DNA of 8,958 bases from UBA1494_A sp963973975 (GCA_963973975.1 CAXBCF010000044.1:1-8958), one strand, 5' to 3'; shown: positions 1-5,930, counted from the first letter of the stretch. Notes: generated by a model from the sequence alone, not told the origin. Made by a program: numbers and translations.

Positions 1-324
1 CCACAATCAAAAAAAGGCGTTCCGCTTCGCTCCTCTGTCTTTCCTTTTTTTGCTTATTATTCAAGGGGAAAAGCATATCAATGCATGGCATTGATTAAAT
101 GTTCATATTCATAATAAACTTGCGGATATTCAGAAAGGTTATTATGAAAATGAAAAAATGGCCTTTAAGAAATTTGAATTCTAATCGAGCGAAGTCTTAG
201 TAAGACCGAGAAGTTCTCAGCTTTGCTGAGAAATCACTCGGCCGCACTTAGACTTTGGGAAGAAGAGAATTAAAATTTCTTAACAGCCTTGATTTTTGCT
301 CCACTTTTTATCAAAAAAAAGTGG
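1..324. repeat. Gene-free region with dispersed-repeat-like inverted repeats
   Basis: I see no credible gene here. An 8-base motif CTTCGCTC at 25-32 recurs inverted as GAGCGAAG at 187-194. Between 194 and 240 lie nested hairpins: GTCTT/AAGAC (194-206, loop AGT) and TTCTCAGC/GCTGAGAA (214-232, loop TTT), the second enclosed by CGAG (207-210) and CTCG (237-240). A third hairpin CCACTTTTT/AAAAAGTGG lies at 301-324. Short open stretches end here (for example a frame open from 95 and stopping after ...FKKFEF at about 181-183), but none has a start and context I would call a gene. They could be the tail of a decayed reading frame. The picture resembles the palindromic intergenic repeats common in flavobacterial genomes; membership of such a family is inferred, since only one copy is in view. 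Confidence 0.4.
214..232. repeat. Perfect 8-bp hairpin TTCTCAGC-TTT-GCTGAGAA
   Basis: The arms 214-221 and 225-232 are exact reverse complements around a 3-base loop. There is no T-tract on either side, so this is not a standard intrinsic terminator. It is the core of the repeat-like region and is flanked by a second small hairpin at 194-206. Confidence 0.6.
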
Positions 325-459
325 AATTAAAACAATTCATTTAAAACCTGCTTGAGTTACTTATAAGTTCTTTTTTCAAAAAAATAAACTTTAAAAACAC
401 AATATTATCCCACATTCGTAATGACTATTTTGTAGATTATTAAAAAATATAAACCATTC

Positions 460-503
460 TTAAACTCACTATCAAATAGGTAGTAGCTTGATGGAGAGTT
501 TAA
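460..503. repeat. Long imperfect inverted repeat (about 15 paired bases, 12-base loop)
   Basis: TTAAACTC (460-467) pairs with GAGTTTAA (496-503). After one A-A mismatch, C-G and T-G pairs follow, then ATCAA (471-475) with TTGAT (488-492), leaving the loop 476-487. It lies in non-coding DNA and has no T-tract after it. It could be a structured RNA, a protein-binding dyad, or part of a repeat element. I cannot decide between these from one copy. Confidence 0.5.
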
Positions 504-567
504 AAACTAAACTTGCTAGATATTTTGATTTGCATTAAGTTTATGCTAAAAAATTTAAGAATAGAAG

Positions 568-676
568 TAATACCGATTATGATTTTAATTGTCGCATAAA
601 TGCTCCTTAAAATCTATATCGGCATTATACCTAAAGAAACTTTATTAACGGCATTTAAATAATTATTTGGTATAAT
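568..676 (+). promoter_or_regulatory. Structured region directly upstream of the AhpD-like gene
   Basis: A first imperfect stem pairs TAAT..CCGAT..GATTTTAA (568-588) with TTAAAATC..ATCGG..ATTA (607-627), with a 3x3 internal loop, one mismatch and an 18-base loop. A second, partly exclusive pairing joins ATTATACC (624-631) to GGTATAAT (669-676), which touches the ATG at 677. A small TAAAG/CTTTA hairpin (632-644) sits inside it. If transcribed, the two pairings compete for 624-627, and the second would bury the start region. The pairing is directly visible; any regulatory role is inference, and short dyads are not rare in AT-rich DNA. Confidence 0.3.
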
Positions 677-1276
677 ATGAAACAACCACTCGTAGAACCC
701 GCTACCGAAAAAGGTGATAAGGAATTTGAAGCGCTTATTCAGTTTTTTAATGAAACGCTTGGCTTTTGTCCGAACAGTGTGAAAACCATGTACCATAGAC
801 CTCAAATTGCCTATGCATTTATTGAAATGAACAAAGCAGTGATGGAAAACAAAGGTCGTGTAACTAGCGCTCTAAAAAGAATGATTGGATACATCAGTAG
901 CAATGTTGCGGGTTGTAGGTATTGTCAAGCACATACCATCAGAGCTGCTGAGCGATATGGCGCCGATGAGGCGAAATTGCAAAACATTTGGGACTTTAAA
1001 ACACATCAAGCATTTACAGATGCTGAACGAGCTGCATTAGATTTTGCTTTTGCAGCTTCAACCATTCCAAATTCGGTAGACGATGAAATAGCAGCGCGTT
1101 TAAGAAATCATTGGGACGAAGGAGAAATTGTAGAAATTCTAGGAGTCATCTCACTTTTTGGTTACTTAAACAGATGGAATGATTCCATGGGTACAACAAT
1201 TGAGGATGGAGCAATTGAATCGGGAAATAAGTATTTAAAAAAGATAGGCTGGAATACAGGAAAGCATAGGTATTAA
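677..1276 (+). CDS. Carboxymuconolactone decarboxylase/AhpD-like family protein
   Basis: This 199-residue protein fits the all-helical CMD/AhpD family. The core is at about residues 55-95, with Cys80-x-x-Cys83 followed by His86 and then AAERYG, the usual setting of the redox-active pair that in AhpD-type proteins reduces peroxides or partner disulfides. A second helical part (about 110-170) follows, as expected for a longer peroxidase-related member. The spacing is CxxCxxH, one residue shorter than CxxCxxxH in classical AhpD, so true AhpD function should not be assumed. There is no signal peptide, so it is probably cytoplasmic. The ATG at 677 is the first good start. It lies upstream of padR but has its own intergenic gap of more than 100 bases to the padR ATG, so it is probably a separate unit. 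Substrate unknown. Confidence 0.85.
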   Translation: MKQPLVEPATEKGDKEFEALIQFFNETLGFCPNSVKTMYHRPQIAYAFIEMNKAVMENKGRVTSALKRMIGYISSNVAGCRYCQAHTIRAAERYGADEAKLQNIWDFKTHQAFTDAERAALDFAFAASTIPNSVDDEIAARLRNHWDEGEIVEILGVISLFGYLNRWNDSMGTTIEDGAIESGNKYLKKIGWNTGKHRY

Positions 1277-1290
1277 TTGGTTTTAGCGCG

Positions 1291-1332
1291 AATTGTGCCA
1301 TGTTTGATTTTACCAAAAAAACACAATTTTTA
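1291..1332 (+). terminator. Weak terminator-like dyad after the AhpD-like gene
   Basis: AATTGTG (1291-1297) pairs with CACAATT (1322-1328), followed by TTTT. The stem is short and AT-rich and the loop is long, so efficiency is doubtful. Confidence 0.2.
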
Positions 1333-1338
1333 AATTAA

Positions 1339-1402
1339 TACATAAATTTCTTAGGTATAATTTGCAATTACATAATATTCTTATGTATATTTGCCTTATG
1401 TA
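1339..1402. promoter_or_regulatory. Candidate PadR operator: repeated TACATAA/TTATGTA half-sites
   Basis: A perfect dyad TACATAA-N5-TTATGTA lies at 1369-1387. A near copy, TACATAA-N5-TTAGGTA, lies 30 bp upstream at 1339-1357, about three helical turns away on the same face. A third TTATGTA half-site (1396-1402) covers the padR start codon. The core ACAT/ATGT halves resemble known PadR-family operators. The perfect dyad lies between the -33 and -7 boxes and its last two bases run into the -7 box, so bound repressor would block its own transcription. The sequences are seen directly; the binding protein is inferred from position. Confidence 0.7.
1361..1393 (+). promoter_or_regulatory. Bacteroidota-type promoter of padR
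   Basis: A -33 box TTTG (1361-1364) and a -7 box TATATTTG (1386-1393) are separated by 21 bases, matching TTTG / TAnnTTTG. Transcription should begin a few bases downstream, at about 1397-1400, which coincides with the ATG at 1398. The messenger is therefore likely leaderless. Confidence 0.65.
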
Positions 1403-1742
1403 TTCATCAGAACTAATAAAAGGAACCTTAAAAACAATTGTTTTAAACTTATTGCGCGATAGGGGAAGAATGTATGGTTATGAAATAACACATAAGGTCA
1501 AAGAGTTAACAGACAGTAAAATTCAAATAACTGAAGGAGCGTTGTATCCCACCTTGCATGCTTTGGAAAAAAGCGGTGAGGTTAAGACCGAAAAAGAATT
1601 TATTGGGAAGCGAGTGAGGAAGTACTACTCACTAACTACTCAAGGTCACGAAACAGCGAACAAGAAAGTAAATGAGTTTTCTGATTTTATGAATACCATG
1701 AAGTTTCTGTTAGATCTGGAACCCAAACTAGGAAATGCATAG
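1398..1742 (+). CDS. PadR family transcriptional regulator
   Basis: This 114-residue winged-helix repressor has the typical PadR order: ELIKGTLKTIVLNLL at the N-terminus, YGYEI (26-30) in helix 2, the recognition region EGALYPTLHALEKSG (46-60), the wing ending in RKYYSLT (74-80), and a C-terminal dimerisation helix. I chose the ATG at 1398 over the in-frame ATG at 1383 and TTG at 1362 because family members begin just before SELxKGTL and the earlier codons lie inside the promoter. The stop overlaps the start of the next gene by 8 bases (ATGCATAG), so the two are translationally coupled. PadR proteins often control a membrane protein encoded beside them, and here also themselves through the dyads upstream. 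The effector is unknown. Confidence 0.9.
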   Translation: MYSSELIKGTLKTIVLNLLRDRGRMYGYEITHKVKELTDSKIQITEGALYPTLHALEKSGEVKTEKEFIGKRVRKYYSLTTQGHETANKKVNEFSDFMNTMKFLLDLEPKLGNA

Positions 1743-2838
1743 CTTAGGTGATATAGAGTTCGATTTTATTAGAAGTGATCTAAAATCACGAGGGATTGTT
1801 TCGGAGGATTTACGAGACAATCTCTTGGATCACATTTGTTGCATCATAGAAAATGAGATTACTGTTGAAGATGATTTCAAAGAATTCTATGAAGGTATTC
1901 TTCCACGATTTTTTGAAAAAGAATTATCTGAAATACAGGCAGAAACAACTAATTTATTAAAATTTAAAAACTTTTATACCATGAAAAAAATATTGAAATT
2001 TTCGGGAATTACAACAGTTGTGTTTATCACTTTAGGCGCACTATTTAAAACCATGCATTGGCCTGGAGCTAGTCTTTTTCTAATTTTAGGAGGATCTTTT
2101 TTTAGCATACTATTTATGCCGCTGCTGATCCTATTAAAATTAAATGATGATGAATCAAAGACTGAAAAATATGTATTCAGTTTTGGTTTGTTGCTGGCTA
2201 TAGGCATAATCGCTGGCATTATATTTAAGATTTTCCATTGGCCATACGCTAATAACCTGATGTTCTTCTCTACTGTAATATTTACTTTTTTGTTTGTACC
2301 AGTATACTTTATAACCGGAGTAAAACAAGCAAATCGAAAGTTCAATGTATCAGTAAATTCAGTGTTAATGCTAGCTTGTGGAGGAATTTTTTATTCTATG
2401 TTCGATATGAGTTACAGTAGAAAGTACGTTGAATTAATGTCTAAAGAGAATGTTTATTTAAATGAAAATGCTGAAAGGATTATGAAGTCAAATAATAGAC
2501 TTTTAGCAGGAGTCTTTGAAGAACCTGAAGTGAATGAATTTCATCAACTTTCTCGTTCATTAAACTCAACGATTGAAACACTTTTAGCTAGAATTGAGAA
2601 AAATCGGTCTACCAATGAGTTGTTTGAATTTTCCGCTGAACTATACAAAGATCTAGAAGCCTACAATGTACAATTGGAAAACTTTAAAGTAGAGGAACTC
2701 TCAGAGATAGAAATCAGTTCTTTAAAGCAATTAAACAAACTGAACCCTGATATAGCAATGAATGTGCTAGCAAGGACACAACAACAAGTGGCTGTAAATG
2801 AAAATTGCTATTTAACTGCAAAGCAATTCATGAAATAG
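1735..2838 (+). CDS. PadR-linked membrane protein with HAAS-like N-terminus and two GldL-like FKxxHWP hairpins
   Basis: This 367-residue inner-membrane protein has three parts. Residues 1-75 are a cytoplasmic helical segment (LRDNLLDHI, then FKEFYEGILPRF) resembling the HAAS-type domain that accompanies PadR regulators. Residues 85-222 hold about five membrane helices (roughly 88-104, 112-134, 146-166, 174-195, 206-222), with two internal repeats: GALFKTMHWPGA (101-112) and GIIFKIFHWPYA (161-172). FKxMHWPGA between two helices is the signature region of GldL, the inner-membrane partner of GldM in the gliding/type IX secretion motor. Residues 223-367 are a long polar helical tail, probably extracytoplasmic. 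It is not GldL itself: no gld genes are adjacent and the motif is duplicated. It is coupled to padR and followed by a terminator. Function unknown; a PadR-controlled membrane sensor or envelope protein is a guess. Confidence 0.75.
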   Translation: MHSLGDIEFDFIRSDLKSRGIVSEDLRDNLLDHICCIIENEITVEDDFKEFYEGILPRFFEKELSEIQAETTNLLKFKNFYTMKKILKFSGITTVVFITLGALFKTMHWPGASLFLILGGSFFSILFMPLLILLKLNDDESKTEKYVFSFGLLLAIGIIAGIIFKIFHWPYANNLMFFSTVIFTFLFVPVYFITGVKQANRKFNVSVNSVLMLACGGIFYSMFDMSYSRKYVELMSKENVYLNENAERIMKSNNRLLAGVFEEPEVNEFHQLSRSLNSTIETLLARIEKNRSTNELFEFSAELYKDLEAYNVQLENFKVEELSEIEISSLKQLNKLNPDIAMNVLARTQQQVAVNENCYLTAKQFMK

Positions 2839-2841
2839 CTG

Positions 2842-2861
2842 TACTAATTTGTTAATTAGTA
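2842..2861. repeat. Perfect 8-bp hairpin just after the padR unit
   Basis: TACTAATT (2842-2849) and AATTAGTA (2854-2861) are exact reverse complements around TGTT, three bases after the stop codon. It precedes the terminator and may protect the 3' end of the transcript. Confidence 0.45.
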
Positions 2862-2871
2862 ATTATTCAAT

Positions 2872-2901
2872 AAAAGCTTCGATGAAAGTCGGAGCTTTTT
2901 T
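2872..2901 (+). terminator. Intrinsic terminator of the padR unit
   Basis: AAAAGCTTCGAT pairs with GTCGGAGCTTTT (two G-T pairs, GAAA loop) and runs into six T. It ends the padR/membrane-protein transcript and isolates the next gene. Confidence 0.85.
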
Positions 2902-2981
2902 GCATTAATACTCAAACATCTTTTGCAACAATTACATTCGTAATTTCTTTTAAATCATCATACATACCTAGAATTTGGGCT

Positions 2982-2989
2982 TACCTTTG
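2982..2989 (+). promoter_or_regulatory. Candidate -7 box TACCTTTG for the cupin gene
   Basis: This matches TAnnTTTG exactly and lies 15 bases before the ATG at 3005. No TTTG is found at the usual distance upstream, so only half of the promoter is supported. A 6-bp dyad AATTAC-ATTC-GTAATT lies further upstream at 2930-2945. Confidence 0.4.
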
Positions 2990-3004
2990 AGAAAACCAAA
3001 CACG

Positions 3005-3706
3005 ATGAAAACTCAAGATCTAAAAGAATACTACGGCACACTTTCTCAAACCATGAATGCCTTAATTAAGCTAGGTTACACACTAGACTTCAATATTAAA
3101 GAAGAATGTTTGGTCTGTCATAGAACCAAAACACAATTATCACCCGAAGAATTTGTTATCGATAAAACCTATCGTTTTGAAGGCATGTCTGATCCGGAAG
3201 ATCAAGCTATTCTATATGCCATCTCATCACCACAACACAAGGTAAAAGGCCTTTTGGTCAATAGCTACGGTGTAAATTCTGATGAATCCTCCTCAATGCT
3301 TGTCAGTAAATTGAATATTACTTATACAACTTCTTCTAGTAAAGAAAATGAACCCAAGGAATTATTTGAAGAATCGCTTGCGGAAATGAACCTTCCGGAA
3401 CTTATTTCTAATCTTAAAAAAGAAAGTGCTTGGACAGAAAAAGAATTAGTTTCTAAAGTCATTTACAAATCAAGCAGTATGCGTTTGATGCTCATTGGAT
3501 TGCACGAAAACGCAGTTCTTAAAGAGCATTCCTCCAAAGGAGCAATCAGCGTGCAAGTAATTAGTGGTGAAGTCATTTTTGAAACCGCCGAAAAAACAGT
3601 CAATTTAAAAGAAGGCGGATTAATTGCTTTGGCCGGAGGAATCAACCATAGTGTATCCGCATTGAAAGAAAGCTTTTTCTTATTAACGATTTCCCTGAAT
3701 AACTAA
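3005..3706 (+). CDS. Two-domain protein: PRPP-synthetase-like small domain fused to a cupin
   Basis: The protein has 233 residues from the ATG at 3005; a TTG 30 bases earlier adds only poorly fitting residues and lies upstream of the -7 box. Residues 10-103 match a Bacteroidota small-protein family often labelled phosphoribosylpyrophosphate synthetase: LGYTLDFN (23-30), EECLVCH with Cys35 and Cys38, the acidic YRFEGMSDPEDQAILYAIS (56-74), and KGLLVNSYG (81-89). The label is doubtful, because the domain is far too short for that enzyme and lacks its active sites. Residues 104-150 form a polar linker. Residues 155-231 form a small cupin barrel with His175 (KEH) and His215 (GGINHSV) as the only obvious metal-ligand candidates. 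No signal peptide. The DUF1697 gene follows after 12 bases, so both are probably cotranscribed. Function unknown; a small sensor or stress protein is possible. Confidence 0.75.
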   Translation: MKTQDLKEYYGTLSQTMNALIKLGYTLDFNIKEECLVCHRTKTQLSPEEFVIDKTYRFEGMSDPEDQAILYAISSPQHKVKGLLVNSYGVNSDESSSMLVSKLNITYTTSSSKENEPKELFEESLAEMNLPELISNLKKESAWTEKELVSKVIYKSSSMRLMLIGLHENAVLKEHSSKGAISVQVISGEVIFETAEKTVNLKEGGLIALAGGINHSVSALKESFFLLTISLNN

Positions 3707-3718
3707 CATCAGAATGCA

Positions 3719-4270
3719 ATGAATACTTACATTTCAATCTTAAGGGGAATAAACGTAAGTGGCAAGAAGTTAATAAAAATGGATGCTTTGCGCAACTTGT
3801 ATGAGGCAAATGGTTTACATGAAGTGAAAAGCTATGTGTAAAGTGGAAATGTAATTTTCAAAAGCAAGGTAGAGGATTGCATTCAATTGGAGCAGAAAAT
3901 TACAGTTGCAATTAAAAGCCATTTTGGTTTCGATGTGCCAGTAAAAGTCATGAGTATTCATCAACTAAAGCAAATAATCGATAATAACCCCTTTATTCTA
4001 GACCCAAAAAAAGATCCTGCCTTTTTACATGTCACTTTTCTCTCTTCAACACCTAAATCCATTGATCAAGCTGTTTTTCAAAACAAGTTACAAGGTGATG
4101 AATCCATCTCATTTCATTTAGACACAGTTTTTCTTTTTTACCCATCTGGTTACGGTAAAACCAAACTAAGCAACAATTTCATAGAAGCTAAACTAAAGAT
4201 AAGTGCTACAAGACGCAATTGGAAAAGCTGTAAGGAAATACTCAAAATAACTGAAGAGTTAAAAGGTTAA
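3719..4270 (+). pseudogene. DUF1697 family protein, interrupted by one nonsense codon
   Basis: From the ATG at 3719 one reading frame runs to the stop at 4268-4270 with a single in-frame TAA at 3839-3841. The first 40 codons give the family N-terminus (TYISILRGINVSGKKLIKMDALRNLY in outline). The stop falls exactly where DUF1697 proteins carry the Gln of (Q)SGNV. The rest is intact to the C-terminal GYGKTKLSNN..IEAKLKISATRRNWK. Total length is 183 codons, normal for the family. One C-to-T change (CAA to TAA) explains it, so the lesion looks recent, or it is a sequencing error. No frameshift or deletion is seen. Internal restart at the in-frame TTG at 3887 would lack the N-terminal domain and is unlikely to be functional. 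The family's role is unknown. Confidence 0.85.
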
Positions 4271-4611
4271 GAAATGTTATTGCCACCTAAAAACATTCAC
4301 CTTTTACTTCATATAGTTAATTTGGAACAGTTCTTGCAACTTTATTCATAATGAAGTTCACTTAACTTCGAGTAGTTATTTTCTCAGAATTGCTTTACAA
4401 AACGCAACATTTTTAACTACAGCACAATTAGTGCATTTATTTATACAATATTAACCAAAAGCAATTCGATTATACACATTGGGAGAAGCTCGCACTGCTC
4501 AATAAATGTGTGTATTATGTAATTAATCACTTAAATTGTGTAACAGCATTTGATTGCAAGTTAAAGAACTTTGTTAAACAATTATTCAATATAAACTTAA
4601 ACCAAAAAAGT
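4271..4611. other. Intergenic region and long leader of the stress operon
   Basis: No gene is seen. The region holds the sigma-54 promoter (4323-4338) and about 260 bases of predicted untranslated leader. Within the leader are a GCAC/GTGC dyad (4422-4434) and a longer-range pairing ACACATT (4474-4480) with AATGTGT (4505-4511). The reading frame of the next gene is open back to a GTG at 4510, but those codons precede the signal peptide and look non-coding. Enhancer sites for a sigma-54 activator would be expected here or further upstream; I could not identify one with confidence. Confidence 0.5.
4323..4338 (+). promoter_or_regulatory. Sigma-54 (-24/-12) promoter
   Basis: TGGAACAGTTCTTGCA matches the RpoN consensus TGGCAC-N5-TTGCW with one difference (C to A in the -24 element) and the obligatory GG-N10-GC spacing (GG at 4324-4325, GC at 4336-4337). 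The predicted start is about 12 bases downstream of GC, near 4349. Such promoters need an AAA+ enhancer-binding protein. Downstream genes are all codirectional envelope or stress-type proteins. Confidence 0.75.
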
Positions 4612-5250
4612 ATGAAAAAGTTAATTTTAGTAGTAACAGCATTAACCTTTATAACGTCGAATGCCTTTTCACAAGATAACGAATTAGACCGAAGAGATGA
4701 CATTTCACTGGGCCTAAAAATTGGTGGAAATTATGCCAATGTATACGATACTGAAGGGGAAGAATTTGATGCCGATGCAAAACTCGGTTTGGCAGTTGGT
4801 GCCTTTTTATCTATACCAATAGGAACATATCTGGGAATTCAACCAGAGGTTTTATTTTCACAAAAAGGATTTAAAGCAACAGGAAGTGTATTAGGTTCTG
4901 AGTACGAAATTACAAGAACGACGAATTACCTTGATGTACCAATTTTTCTTGCTTTTAAGCCTTCGGAGTTCATCACATTTGTAGCAGGCCCACAATTCTC
5001 CTACTTATTGTCTAGAAATGAAAAATTTGATTCTGAATTTGGATTAGTAGAACTTGAAGAAGAATTTGAAAACGAAAACATCCGTAAAAATACCTTAAGT
5101 GCTTCTTTAGGATTCGACATTAATATAGACAACATTGTTATTGGAGCAAGAGCAGCATGGGATTTACAAGACAATAAAGGTGATGGAACATCTTCAACAC
5201 CTCGTTATAGAAATACATGGCTTCAAGCTACTGTTGGATTTAGATTCTAA
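4612..5250 (+). CDS. Outer-membrane beta-barrel (porin family) protein
   Basis: From the ATG at 4612 this is a 212-residue protein with a clear signal peptide (MKK, hydrophobic core, AFS at 18-20, mature end at about Gln21). The mature part alternates short amphipathic strands and acidic loops. It contains the family hallmarks GLKIGGNYA (34-42), GIQPEVLFSQKG (75-86), NYLDVPIFLAF (105-115), and a C-terminal strand ending GFRF with the terminal Phe read by the BAM complex. This is the small PorT/OMP_b-brl type barrel common in Bacteroidota, in the outer membrane and probably too small to be a general pore. It is the first gene behind the sigma-54 promoter. The upstream open frame to 4510 was rejected because it would bury the signal peptide. 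The specific role is unknown. Confidence 0.85.
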   Translation: MKKLILVVTALTFITSNAFSQDNELDRRDDISLGLKIGGNYANVYDTEGEEFDADAKLGLAVGAFLSIPIGTYLGIQPEVLFSQKGFKATGSVLGSEYEITRTTNYLDVPIFLAFKPSEFITFVAGPQFSYLLSRNEKFDSEFGLVELEEEFENENIRKNTLSASLGFDINIDNIVIGARAAWDLQDNKGDGTSSTPRYRNTWLQATVGFRF

Positions 5251-5291
5251 CCAATTAAATCAAACTTTATTCGCTAAGCGGTCATTGAATT

Positions 5292-5311
5292 AATCCTTAG
5301 CAATAAGGATT
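5292..5311 (+). repeat. Hairpin AATCCTTA-GCAA-TAAGGATT in the operon
   Basis: A perfect 8-bp stem with a GCAA tetraloop (GNRA type) lies between the barrel gene and the small membrane peptide gene, with no T-tract after it. It is a plausible RNA-processing or mRNA-stabilising element that sets different levels of the two parts of the operon. A weak attenuator is the alternative. Confidence 0.4.
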
Positions 5312-5355
5312 TAAATACTGAAAAATAATTTATCACAAACCAAAACCAAAAAATC

Positions 5356-5502
5356 ATGGGAAATTTACTTTATATCATTGCCGTAATATTAATAATAGCT
5401 TGGGCAATCGGTTTCCTGGCATACAGTGCCGGAGGTATTATTCACATCCTTTTAGTAATAGCATTAATATCAATCATCCTTAGAGTGATAAGAGGAAGAT
5501 AA
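5356..5502 (+). CDS. Small lmo0937-family membrane protein
   Basis: This 48-residue gene starts with MGNLLYIIAVILIIAWAIGF, then AYSAGGIIHILLVIALISIILRVIRGR in outline. It has two hydrophobic helices (about 4-22 and 28-44), with Trp16-x-x-Gly19-Phe20 and Gly26-Gly27-x-x-His30 as found in the lmo0937 family, and a basic end. It sits in the inner membrane. The family occurs widely beside YtxH, CsbD or BON stress proteins, and here YtxH follows after 37 bases. Molecular function is unknown. Confidence in the gene is high because sequence, length and context all fit. Confidence 0.85.
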   Translation: MGNLLYIIAVILIIAWAIGFLAYSAGGIIHILLVIALISIILRVIRGR

Positions 5503-5539
5503 AAAATTTAATAATATAAACCATTTAAAATCAATCATT

Positions 5540-5899
5540 ATGAGCGCAGGAAAAGTAATAACAAGTGTATTGGCAGGCGCAGCCGCCGGTGCAATCTTAG
5601 GGGTTTTATTTGCCCCAAATAAAGGATCAAAAACAAGAAATAAAATTGCAAAACAAAGCAATGATACTCTTGAGGATCTTAAAAGTAAATTCGAAAGTTT
5701 AATTGACGAAGTTTCACACAGATTTGAAAATGGATCATCTGAAGCTAAAGCCTTTTACGGAAAAGCAAAAGGTGATGCGAAAGAAGTCTATGACAAAGCT
5801 AAAAACAATGCAAAAGAAGTTTACGATGATGCTAAAGACATGGCTGAAAATCTAAGTAAAGAGGGTAAAGCTGTTGTAAACAACAATATCAATAAGTAA
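5540..5899 (+). CDS. YtxH domain-containing protein with LEA-like repeats
   Basis: This 119-residue protein begins with a Gly/Ala-rich membrane or membrane-dipping helix (5-25, AGAAAGAILGVLFAPNKG), the YtxH hallmark, then KTRNKIAKQSNDTLEDLK. Residues 69-101 are three consecutive 11-residue units (AKAFYGKAKGD, AKEVYDKAKNN, AKEVYDDAKDM), encoded by 33-base units at 5744, 5777 and 5810. Such Ala/Lys/Asp 11-mers form amphipathic helices as in LEA/desiccation proteins. The tail is polar. YtxH proteins are known from general stress regulons; a protective role at the membrane is inferred. It lies between the lmo0937-like gene and a holin-X-like gene in one operon. Confidence 0.85.
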   Translation: MSAGKVITSVLAGAAAGAILGVLFAPNKGSKTRNKIAKQSNDTLEDLKSKFESLIDEVSHRFENGSSEAKAFYGKAKGDAKEVYDKAKNNAKEVYDDAKDMAENLSKEGKAVVNNNINK

Positions 5900-5930
5900 A
5901 TAAAGCAATCACTCCTAAAATAATGTACTC

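Noticed and set aside
144..200. Short plus-strand open frame (18 codons from ATG)
   Set aside because: It ends within the hairpin cluster and has no supporting start signal or similarity; it may be part of a decayed frame.
614..805. Minus-strand open frame of 63 codons
   Set aside because: It overlaps the start of the AhpD-like gene and its upstream inverted repeats, and the translation has no family features.
1974..2345. Minus-strand open frame of 123 codons
   Set aside because: It lies wholly inside the membrane-protein gene, whose translation shows clear domains; a shadow frame.
2922..2948. Promoter TTTG / TAATTTCT before the cupin gene
   Set aside because: The spacer is only 15 bases and the -7 element matches poorly; TACCTTTG at 2982 is the better candidate.
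3463..3645. Minus-strand open frame of 60 codons
   Set aside because: It is inside the cupin domain coding region and without recognisable features.
3887..4270. Independent gene starting at TTG 3887
   Set aside because: It is the in-frame remainder of the DUF1697 gene after the nonsense codon; a separate gene would lack the N-terminal domain.
5470..5661. Minus-strand open frame of 63 codons
   Set aside because: It covers the end of the lmo0937-like gene and the start of the YtxH gene on the other strand; both of those are well supported.
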